Shown piece by piece: positions 40,001 to 52,000 of a stretch of DNA of 64,000 nt. Position 1 is the first letter of the stretch. Each line of letters opens with the position of its first letter. Source of the stretch: Eublepharis macularius (lineage: Eukaryota > Chordata > Lepidosauria > Squamata > Eublepharidae); contig NC_072795.1 of the NCBI RefSeq assembly GCF_028583425.1, forward strand, positions 10,563,001 to 10,627,000, read 5' to 3'. The notes under the pieces were generated by a model, which made no database searches, was not told where the DNA came from, and was given only the letters and a program-made list of their open reading frames with translations. The translations under genes and the position numbers were made by a program.

Positions 40001-43000
40001 CAGGTCTTGCCAGGTGCTTCCCCAAACACTTCAGTGCATCACTCCAATGTATGAGTTAAAGATGTTTTATTAAGGAAATATACCAGTATCAAGATGCTGT
40101 AACAATGGCATTGGCTGGAATGCCTAAAGGTAGCAAAGCCACATCTATTATAGGTTAGTGTCTCCACCACCACCACTCCCCACCCCCGTGGGAAGGAAAT
40201 GCTATTAGGAGTTTTGGTGCACATCGCCTGGGAAGAAGGGGGGTGGGAGAGGAGCTCAGCTCAGTCTCTGTGTTGACTCCAAGATCAGGTTCTCAGGCTT
40301 CGGCAGGAACTCGTAACCAAAACACCTTGTCTGCTAGATAAGCAGTTAGCAACAAAGCAACAGAACTCTGGTTTCACTCTGCATGCATTCAGAGATACAA
40401 TACTACAACACGGTACACCTGATGCATGGTAGATATGCTGAAGGCCTATCTGACATTGCCTAACATTATCTTTTCAAGCTAGTGTTGTCTCCTCATGATG
40501 TAACCAAAGTATGATAGACTCAGTTCAGTCATTTTAGCTTCTAGGTAGAATTCAGGATTGATTTGATCTAGAACCCACTTATTTGTCTTTTTGGCTATCG
40601 ATGGTAACCATAGAACTCTCTCCTCCAACACCATATTTTGAATGATTCAACTTGCTTCTTGTCAGCTTACTTCATTGTCTGACTTTCATATCTTGATTTT
40701 CAAATTTTCTGCTACTATACCCTGTTTAATTTCTTCCACTGAATGTCCTAACTGTTGTTCATGACTGTACACTGCTCAGTGAGTGTTCTAGTTGTTCATT
40801 ATATTGTATTTTCATTTGTACTGCATAATCCACCCTGGATCTCAATGAGAAAGGTGAACTATAAATAAATATAACAATAACAATAATAATGAGGAATAGC
40901 ATCATATTAATTAGCTTGACCTTTGTCCCCAGCAACATATCCTTATCCTTTCTAGTCCCTTCATGGCTGCCCTTCCAAGTCTCACTGTCAGAATGTCTTC
41001 TGCCATACTGTACTACTCTGCAGGGCCTCTGGGTAATCTAGTTACTGATTGTAAAGTCTGCTGGGCTCTTAGGGCCAAGCTACAAGTGATGAATGACACT
41101 TGAACAGCAAGTGGATTGAGTGGAGGGCAAGTGAACAGGGAGAAATACACTTGCTGTTCAAGTGTCATTCGTCACGTGTAGCTTCACCCTTAGAAACACT
41201 TTGTTAGAAGCTGTTCTCAGCTTGGAATGTGCCAGCTTGCTGTCATCTCTCTCAGGCTGCGGTTTGTCCTTAGCCTGGGAAGCCAACCTTGAAGTCTCTC
41301 AGTCACCATCTCTGCTGTACTTTGCTTTTCATCCATTAAATTTAGCTAACTGTCTGCTAAAGGGGGTGGGTGGGGCTGGGCTGGGCTTAGAATGCTAGGT
41401 ACATCTTGAGTTGGTAGAGAAATGCCATTCCTGGCAAGGATTGTAATAGGGAATGAACTAGTAGCTTATCAAATAAAATGTTTCAACACATGCAGTTCCT
41501 AGACTCATGCAGTGAAGTCTTTGAGAGTTACATGGCAGAAACACTCACTATCCTTCTGATATCTTGGTTGCAGTTAAACTCAATAATAAAATGCAGGAAT
41601 CATGTACACAAATCTATAATGGTCAGTAGCATCATTTACATTAAAATAAAAACAGTTTTTTTGGACCTCCAGTTTCCCTTGTACCTTGCTTGAATTTTCT
41701 TTAATGCAATTGCAAATAATGCAACCTGAAAAAAATATTTTTGTATATATCAGACAGCAGATCAATAATTATAGTCTGTGATGACAAAACAATATAATGA
41801 GACCAATATAATGAGAACGTTTTTAAAAAATATTCTCTCTTGGAAAATAATCTAATGGTCAATACAAGGGGGTGGGGCAAAATGTGCGTGGCTGTTTATA
41901 ATTGATGTGTTTTAATGTTTATATTGCTGCTAAATTTTATTCTATTTGTTGTATATTTAAAAATGTTGTGATCTGCTCCAAACCCGCTTGTGGGCAGAGC
42001 GGAATAGAAATAAATTTAAATAAATAAATAAATAAGGTATCTGACTCTCAAAAGCTTACACACTAACAATCTAGTTGGTCTGTAAGGTGCCACTGGACTC
42101 AAATCCTAATGTTAAACTACAAAAAAAAATCTCTATAATACAGTTGAGGAACTGCTTTCCCCACATAAATTTTAAGGATGGGATCTATTAGCTGATTGCC
42201 TTTCAAATAGGAAAAACTCAAGATCTCCTGAATACTTTCTGAAATTAAATTTAATTACCTCGAAGTTGTTCTTTAAATTTTTGCCAAAATATTAAAGAAT
42301 TTACACTGTTCTATGAGATATCCACCTAGAGTCCATTTGTATTTCTTAGATCTCTTTCTAAAAAACACTACCTTTTTCGCAATTAAAACTAAGCTGTACT
42401 CTTACAGAAAGCGTAAAACTTCAGTAGCATAAAATATTTGGTTTAGTGATAAAAGAACCGCATGAAACAGAAGTGAAATTTTATCTTGTTGGAAAGAAGT
42501 ACTAGCACACACTGGGACTTCAGAGAGGACATCAAGCTAGAAAGATGGATAGGTCATGATGAAGTTTGGGCATCTTCCCATTGTCTGTTCCACTGCTGTC
42601 CCATTTTTTCCCTCCAAGATTGCTATACTAAGGGAATTTCCTTTCTTCCAGATGACCCTGCTCTCTCTGCCCTCTTTCTTTGAGCAGAACCACAAGTGAC
42701 AAAAGGCACAGATTGGACACTTGTCTGCCTCCCTCAAGTTTTGATGGGAAATGTAGGCATCCTGGTCTCGCAGCTTGGCTCTCCGACTGCTGTCCAATGG
42801 ACTTTTCAACTGTCACTTGTCCAACATTCTGCCAAGCTGCCTACATTTCCCATCGAAACTTGAGGGAAGCAGACAAGTGTCCAACCCGTGCCTTTTGTCA
42901 CTTGTGTTTCTGCTCTTTGTCTAACCACTTTGAAGGCAATCTATCTCCATCCTAGATAGATTTCTAGAATGTTAATGCTGCTCTTTCCTAACCCGTATGG

Positions 43001-46000
43001 AGTTTCTCTACAATAACAGATTTCAATTTCTTTTCTAAAGCAAAAAGCTTAGTGTGAACTTTATTCCTAAATGGCACGCCCATTTCATTTGCTGTGCAAA
43101 TCTAACCCTTGATTACATATCTGACCCCAAGTAGTAGGAAGGGGGCAAATCAAGAGTAGCCCTCTTGCGTTCAACATTTCCCTATCTAAGAAATCTGACC
43201 CTTTGTATTAACAGGAGAGGTAAAACAATTGTCAGTGTTTGCATATGCCTTTGCTTGCAGGGCAGCCAATTGACCCTTCAATACACATCACAAATTCCGT
43301 CTCTAATGTAGTATGCGCTCTGGTTTTTGGACACCGGTATTCTGTTGAGGATGAGGAATTTCTCCAGCTGATGGAATCCGCTGATTATAGCATAAAATTT
43401 GGAGGTACCATCTTTCATCTTGTGAGTATTTTTTTTGCTTTCCTGTTATCTTGAGCAGAGTTCAGGGGGTGTCAATGCATGGTTGAGATGGTGCTGGGAG
43501 GAAGGGTTTATAAATAAAATTACCTTTGCTCAATCAGAACACTAGTCCCTCAACTCAGTATTGTCTACTCAGAGTGGCAGTAGCTCTCCAGGTTTACAAG
43601 CAGACAACTTTCTTTCGCATCACCTACTGGACATGCCAGGATTAAACCTACAAGCTTCTGCTTGCAAGCCGAACACATTATCACTCAACAGCAGGATTGG
43701 AGTGCAGTGGCACCTTAGAGAGTTTTTCAGAGTCAGAACACTTTTCTTCAGACACAAAGAAAGGAAGCTCTGAAGATGGGAGCTCTCACTCTTGAAAGCT
43801 TACTCTCATGCCTGAAGAAGGGAGCTGTGACTTTCCAAGCTTACGTTGGTATCTGAAAAAGAGAGCTCTGCCTCTCGAAAGCTTACCTTGATATCTGAAG
43901 GAGGGAGCTCTGCCTCTTGAAGCTTACCATGGTGTCTGAAGAAGGGAGCTCTACCTCTCGAAAGCTTACCTTGGTGTCTGAAGAAGGGAGCTCTGCCTCT
44001 CAAAGATTTACCTTGATATCTGAAGAAGGGAGCTCTGCCTCTTGAAGCTTACCATGGTGTCTGAAGAAGGGAGCTCTGCCTCTCAAAGGTTTACCTTGAT
44101 ATCTGAAGAAGGGAGCTCTGCCTCTTGAAGCTTACCATGGTGTCTGAAGAAGGGAGCTCTACCTCTCGAAAGCTTACCTTGGTGTCTGAAGAAGGGAGCT
44201 CTGCCTCTCAAAGGTTTACCTTGATATCTGAAGAAGGGAGCTCTGCCTCTTGAAGCTTACCATGAGGTCTGAAGAAGGGAGCTCTGCCTCTCAAAGGTTT
44301 ACCTTGATATCTGAAGAAGGGAGCTCTGCCTCTCGAAGCTTAACTTGGTGTCTGAAGAAGGGAGCTCTGCCTCTCAAAAGCTTACCTTGATATCTGAAGA
44401 AGGGAGTTCTGCCTCTTGAAGCTTACCTTGGTGTCTGTAGAAGGGAGCTCTGCCTCTCAAAGGTTTACCTTGATATCTGAAGAAGGGAGCTCTGCCTCTC
44501 AAAAGCTTACCTTGATATCTGAAGAAGGGAGCTCTGCCTCTCAAAAGTTTACCTTGATATCTGAAGAAGGGAGTTCTGCCTCTTGAAGCTTACCTTGGTG
44601 TCTGAAGACGGGAGCTCTACCTCTCAAAAGCTTACCTTGATATCTGAAGAAGCGAGCTCTGCCTCTCAAAAGCTTACACTGAAAATCTTTTTGGTTTTTA
44701 AGGTGCTAGTAGACCCAAAGCCTGCTGTTCTACTGCAGACCAACACAGCCACCCACCTAACATTATCATTGAGACACAGATTTGTTAAGTTTCTGGGACA
44801 AGCCAAACCTATACAAAAAGAAACAGGATTTCACTCGAATGCAAAGAGAACCAGGTTCCTAGCACTTCATAACAAAAAGGTGGTAGAGTGGCTTTTTAAA
44901 AAAACTCCTGGAAAAAAGCTGACAGGAACGGAGGAGTCTCTGATTCAGGACAATGTATCCTTAAGAGATGATGTAAGAAATGTTCCGGATAATAGAATCG
45001 TAGAATCATAGAGTTGGAAGGGGCCATACAGACCATCTAGTCCAACCCCCTGCTCAGTGCAGGATCAGCCTAAAGCATCTCTGACAAGTATTCATCCAGC
45101 CTCTTCTTGAAAATATTGGTGGGAGGGAGGGGGTTGACTTTGAGAATGAGAAAAGGTGATGCCCTGAAATTCAAAGAGAAGCCAAGTAGAGCTCTGCCTC
45201 TGGCAGTTGTCACATCCCTTGTTGCCCAGTCACAGCAAGGAAGTGTGGATGCACACGGATGTCACATGTCATGGGCCAGTCTAAGCTCAATGAAAGTGTG
45301 GACTCCTCAGGAGGAGAGGAGCCTCGTGTAGCCAGCCCAGACTCAACAAAAGCTAGTGATCAGAAGGAACCGCTACCAGCTAATCAGAGTCCACAGCCAG
45401 TAGCCGAGGCAGAGCCACTGGCACCATCCAGCCCCAACATCACAGAGGAAGCTCAGCCAGGGGCTTCCAGCACTACAGGTGAAGCTTCCACCACCACCCC
45501 AGGTTCACCCACACCCAAAGAGTGCTGCACACGAAGGCAGAGAGTGGAGCTGCAGGGCTGATGTCAGCTGTTTGGGGATAGCGATGATGAGTAGCATCAG
45601 GATAGAGCCCAAGCAGCTGGCTGCAAACCACACCTGGCTATAAAAGTCAGTCTAGAGGAACTGCTAGGTGTGGAAGCAGTGTGTTGGATCTCTGCCAGTA
45701 TTGTGATTGCTCTCTTGAACCTTGCCTTGCTCCTGTAGCTTTTGGACCATGCCCTGTCTCTGCCTGCATCTAGACCTGACCTTACCAGTGACTGACCTAC
45801 AGACCTCCTGACTTGGCTTTTGGACTTTGGATTCACCCCTGGCTTTGAACTTGTGCTCTGACTTTGGACCAGACTTTGACTACTCTGCTTGGGCTGGCCC
45901 AGCCCATGACATCACATGTTCTGAGAAAATCTTATCACAGCAACTATATGTTCATTAAAGATCCTCAGGGAGAGGGAAGACCTGATTCAAAGTCCCTGAA

Positions 46001-49000
46001 TTGGAAGCGCCTCTCTTATTATAAAGAACTTGGAGAATTTCCAATGAGGGAGTACAATTGGAACATGAAAGGATACCCTGTCAGAATATTCTGTCATTTC
46101 ACTGAATACATGATTATCCCCTTTTGCAAGCCTTGCACTATGGTCTTTCTCTTCAAAACTTATGCTCAGACAAGGTAGTGGTGTAAATCACTACTTGGAA
46201 AAACAAACAGTCTGCTGGCACTTCAAAGAATAATAAAATGATATTGCAGCAGAAGTATTCATGGCCTAGAACAGGCTGCCCAACCTTCTGATCCTATGGG
46301 CATCTTGGAATTCTGATACACGGTGCTGGGCACAATCACAAAATGGCTGCTACAAGAGGAAAAACCAACCATAAAATGGCTGCCATGGGAGGTGGAGCCA
46401 AACACAAAATGTCAGGGAGTGAGGTTATACACAATTCTAACAGTAAACCTTCAACACGTCAGACAGAAGCTCTGTTTAATAGGATGCTTTGTAATATGAA
46501 GGGTCAAGGGTCCATAAAATACAGGAGTGTCAGGGTGAAATGGAATTAAGCAAAATTAAATAAACCAGCTTGCACATCAAGACAATCAGATGTTGCAGCA
46601 CTCACATTTCTTTTAAGACTCTCAACAGCTTTTCATGATCCACCGAGTCAAAGCTTAGCTGTAATCTCTAAAACACAGGCTGATTTTCTTCTGAAATTTC
46701 CTGGTATGTTCCATTAGCCATTGTAAATTTGCAATATGATCTCTGGTGCCTTTTCCTCTTCTGAATCCAGCTTAAACAAACACTAGGCAAAGCTGTGAGT
46801 TGAGAGGATCTTCTACCTGCCATGGTCAGCCAGATGGCTTTGCTTCCCCCTGCTGGCCATGCAAGGGTTGTGCAGCCTTGGCTATCTATAAGGAAATTGA
46901 GGACGATTTTGGAGGGCCTAGTCTGGTCAGACAGAAAGTGTGTCTCAAGGTGTTCCCCCTTTCCCCAATGGCAACGTTTGCCAGCAGCTGTGAGTGGCAT
47001 CTTCAGAGGTGTAGCACAAAAAGACAGAGATCTCTCAGTGTCACAGTGTGGAAAAGAAGTTGGCAGGTAATTTATATCTACTCAGGAAGGCAGGGTTGGG
47101 CTGAGTCATCCTGTAAGAGTTTCTCAGGGCGTGGAATGCTAATGCAGGGAGGCTTCACTGTATCCTGAGGAGGTTCTTTTGCAGATGGATTGGTGTTTGA
47201 TGTGCTAATCTTCTCTGCAGGGCTATTGTCGGGTATAGAGTGTTTTGTTAGCCTGGTGTTTTTCAGGACTGGAAACCATGCTGTATTCATTCTTAAAGTC
47301 TCTTCTTTCCTGTTGAAATTGTGCTTATGCTTATGAATTTCAATGGCTTCCCTGTGCAATCTGACAAAGTAGTTGGAAGTGTTGTCCAGTATTTTAGTGT
47401 CCTGGAATAGGATACTGTGTCTTGTTTGAGTTAGGCTATGTTCAGCCACTGCTGATTTTTCTGGATGGCCAAGTCTGCAGTGTCTTTCATGTTCTTTTAT
47501 TCTTGTCTGGGTGCTACACTTTGTCGTCCCGATGTAAACTTGTCCGCAGCTGCAGGGTATGCGGTATACTCCTGCAGAGGTGAGGGGGTCTCTACTGTCT
47601 TTTGCTGATCGTAGCATCTGTTGTATTTTTCTGGTGGGTCTGAATACTGTTTGAAGGTTGTCCTTTTTCATAAGAGGCTTTTCATAAGTTAAAGAGGTCC
47701 TCCAAGTGAGAAGTAAGCATCGTATTCCTGTTACCCCCTCACTAAAAACTGGCTGCCTTATGTACCTGTTTTTGGTAACTCAGTACTAAAAAAACTAGGA
47801 CACCACCCACAGATCTAGATTTGGCCCCCTGAACAATAGTTAATGCACTGAGAATGTATATGCTCACCTTCGAGTTTAATCCAGACCATGATGTTCAGCC
47901 AGTGTACTGAAGTGCAGGTTTTGCATTTGTTTTCCCTGCAGCTGTATGAAGTGCTCCCAGGGATCATGAAACATATCTCATGGCCATACAAGAAGGCATT
48001 TGATGCTGTAGATGTTGTGCTTTCACTTGCAAGGAAAGAGATAGAAATGCACAGAAGGCAACTGGCAGAGCATGATCCAAGAGATTACATCGATTACTAT
48101 CTGCTTCAGATGGAGAAAGTAAGTATCCACTTTGTGAATGCCGCTCTTCTGAGCCATTTTTACATTCCCTCTCAGGATGGAAGACCAGCATCTCCAGAAC
48201 CACCTCCAGGATTTTGAGGGTGTGTGTTATGAGCCATCAAGTCTCTTCCAACTCATGGCAACCCTATGAATGAATGCCCTCTGAAAGGTCCTATCATTGA
48301 CAGCCTTCTGAGGTCATGCAAACTGAAGGCTGTGGCTTCCTTTACTGAGCTATTTCACATTGGGTCTTCCTCTCTTCCTACAGCCTACAAATTTTCCTAT
48401 TGACTTTTCCAGAGTCTTGTCTTTTGATGAGACCGAAGTATGATAGCCTCAGTTTTGTCATTTTAGATTCTAGGGAGAATTCAGACTTGATCTGATACAG
48501 AGTCCATTTAATTGTCTTTTTGGCCATCCATGGTATCCGTAACCCTCTCCTTCATCACCAAATTTCAAATGAATCCGTCTTCTTCACTGTCCAACATTCA
48601 CATAAATACATAGTAATGGGGAATACTATACTGGGTGGGATGTAAAAGGAGAACTGTGGCAGTTTGAGAATTTTTAAAGAAAAATAAGGATAAGAGAGAG
48701 GGGGGAATCTTACCATATAGGGGAAATGTAATTATAATCTAAGCTAATATAAGGCTTAGGGGAATTTTTTTTCAGAGTATATGAATAAGAGTATAGTTAA
48801 ATAAATATATTAATGGGGTATACTATATATACTACAAATGATATATTATGTTAGTGGATCAGATTGTATATTATATAATGACTATGTAATATGGTGTTGT
48901 GTGCTGTGCCACATTGGTGGCATGGCACACAGTAGGGGTTTTATAATACATATTATATTGATAGTAGTATATTTGATAGAATATATGTCTAAAAGAAATA

Positions 49001-52000
49001 GAATATGTTCAAACTAAGATTTTTGTTATATATTATACTATATTACATTGTTCTGCTATATTGAGGGGTATAAGATGTATACTATATTGATAGTATAATT
49101 GATAGGTGTATACTATATTGATAGTACATTTGATATATATGATAGAATATCTGGAAAAAAATTAGAATGTGCTTAGAGTAAGGGATTTCATTAAGTAATA
49201 AGAGGGGTTAAGGGTTGGAAAGCTGTTGGAAGTCGATAGGGAGGGGGGAGGAAAAGGGTGGGGGATAGGGTTAATTAGATATTAAGTGAATGTATGTATT
49301 AAATCTGAAAGATATACTCACCAATAAAATTTTTATAAAAAAAATAAAAGGGAATACTATACTGGGGATTATCTTTATCTTGGTGTCCAGTGACACATAT
49401 GTCTGAGATGCACGGTCATAATGGCTAGTCAGCTTCCTGTGCACCCCCTCCCAGGACTGAGCTGTAAATGGGGGGGCATTGGAGAGTATGGAGTTCATAT
49501 GCTTTTCATATCGTACAGCATGTAATATTGCAGACACAACGACCACCACCATCCTGCAAATCATACTGGAAAACAGAGAATTATTGACATGCTCTGGTTC
49601 CATGCTCCCAATCACAATGTGAGTTCAAAACTCCACTCCATGAATATTCAAGAATTCAAAAGGTAGAAACAAATATCCTCTTTTTCTTCCTTGAAGAATT
49701 CTAACTATGGCTACAACCACAGAGACACCATAGTTAAGAGGAATTCACAATTAATATTGAAAAAGCATACTTCGTGCCTATAGGCACACAATTCAATTCT
49801 CTTTTCAAAAGAGAACACAGTAGATCTTGGTTGTTGTGGATTTTCCGGGCTGTATCGCCATGGTCTTGGCATTGTAGTCCCTGACGTTTCACCAGCAGCT
49901 GTGACTGGCATCTTCAGAGGTGTAGCACCGAACGACAGAGATCTCTCAGTGTCAAACACTGAGATCTCTGTTTGACACTGAGAAATCTCTGTCTTTCAGT
50001 GCTACACCTCTGAAGATGCCAGTCACAGCTGCTGGCAAAACATCAGGAACTACAATGCCAAGACCATGGTGATACAGCCCGGAAAATCCACAACAAACCA
50101 TCGTTCTCTGGCCATGAAAGCCTTCGACAATATACAGCAGATCTTCTCTTCTTTTTCCTCATGGATTTTTTAACTTCCCCATTAGCCTGTCCGGCTCTGA
50201 TGCTTCTCCTGCACTTTTCATTGTAGGATGAAAAGAAAGTTGATTTATGAGGTTTTGGACTGGTATATTGGGAATAAAAATCATTGTCGAGGACTTTTCA
50301 TTTTTTCCCCTGTTGTCCAAAACAGAGCAAGAATGACCCCACCTCAACATATACTGAGGAGAACCTGGTTCAGTGTATTTCTGACATCATTATTGCCGGA
50401 ACGGACACTACCAGCGGCACATTGCAGTGGACAATGCTTCTCATGTTGGTTCATCAAGATGTCCAAGGTGAACAAAAGAATCATAGAATCCTAGAGTTGG
50501 AAGGGGCCTGACAGCTAGTCTAACCCCCTGCCCAATGCAGGAACAGCCTAAAGAGTCCTCCACAAGTATTTGTCCAGCCACTCCTTAAAGACAGCCACTG
50601 AGGAACCTGCCACATCCCTAGGCAGCCGATTCCATTGTGCAGTGTGAGCAAGATTCACTATTATCACAATCATGATAATAGTGAATCAGATCATAATAAG
50701 GGGCTGATTAATAAATCAATGCAAGAAAAGGGGGGTCTGTGAAGAATCAGGGGGAAGATAAATGATTTGGAAATTTCCCCAGACACATCCAGATTTCCCC
50801 ATCCAGATACCCATAAGAACTTCGCAAATTGAACAGACAAATATCCACCTCCCACTCCCTCTCACTTTATTAGACTCTCCACTGTTGTCAAAATTCTTAG
50901 AGTATTTTTATCCTCAACACTCTGTATTTTGGGGAGATGATTCTTTTCATTGCGGTTAATTTAAAAAGCCATATTTCCCGCAACTTGGGGAGTCCCTGAG
51001 CATGTAGGAACCTTGAATTGCTGTTGGTGGTCTGCTTTTCTTCTTTCGTGATTGGCGCAGATGCCTAACTGAATATATAATCCTCAGGTCACTGCCGGCG
51101 CCAGGGTCTCTGGTGCCTGCGGCAACTCCCCTCCCACGTGCGCGCACTACGCGTGTGCCATGGACTACGCAATGACGTCATCGTGTGATGACGTCATCGC
51201 ACAGCGCAAACCAGGGCATTCGCCAGCAGATGGCTGGGGTGGCATGTGCTCCTTGATGTTCCTTGTGCTCTTGGGCGTGGTTTGGAACTTTGCTTTTCAT
51301 TTCCAACTGTGTCGCTCCTCATTGATCTGGAAGGACTCAGGACTGCTAGTCTTTGCACAATACCTTGTATAAGAATTCACGAAAAGACCTATGGAGTTAT
51401 AGCCCTACTGTTCAATGTATATGAATGTATCTTCCCTTACAAATCTGTGATGATTATGGAATGAATGTATGGGTATGAATTCACAATGTGTATGAATTTT
51501 CACTATTTATAGCACTTGCACTTTGAATATACCTTTTGTAAATTTACTGTTGAGTATTGCATTTTACTTCCCGTGGACTTGGTCCTTTGTTGTACCTGTG
51601 ATTGGAGGGGAGTAGCCATCTGTTTTTCCTTGGCCAGCCACACCAGCTCTGCGGCGCACACTTCCGCCCCCAACACCCCCTCCGGCGCCTCTCCAGGGCC
51701 CTCATGCCTGAGGCCAGCGCCTACCTGGCCTCTATGGGCGCGCCGGCCCTGCCTCAGGTCATGTGTCTGGATCCATCATGAGAGCCAGTTTGATGTAGTG
51801 GATGAGAGGACAGGACTCTAATCTGGAGAACCAGGTTTGATTCCCCATTCCTCTGCTCGAAGCCATCTGGGTGACCTTGGCTTAGTCACAGCTCTCTCAG
51901 AGCTCTCTCAGCCCCACCCACTTCACAGAGAGTTGGCTGTTGTGAGGCTAATAATAACATACTTTGTAAACTGCTCCAAGTGGGTGTTGTCATCCTGATG

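Noticed and set aside
43770-44680. Regular repeats resembling a CRISPR array or a 14-residue repeat protein
   Set aside because: Units are contiguous with no unique spacers, some are 41 bp, and the flanks are a dispersed eukaryotic repeat. It is a minisatellite.
45259-45561. 100-codon proline/serine-rich frame as a gene
   Set aside because: It lies wholly inside a solo LTR, has no domain, and begins at the LTR edge.
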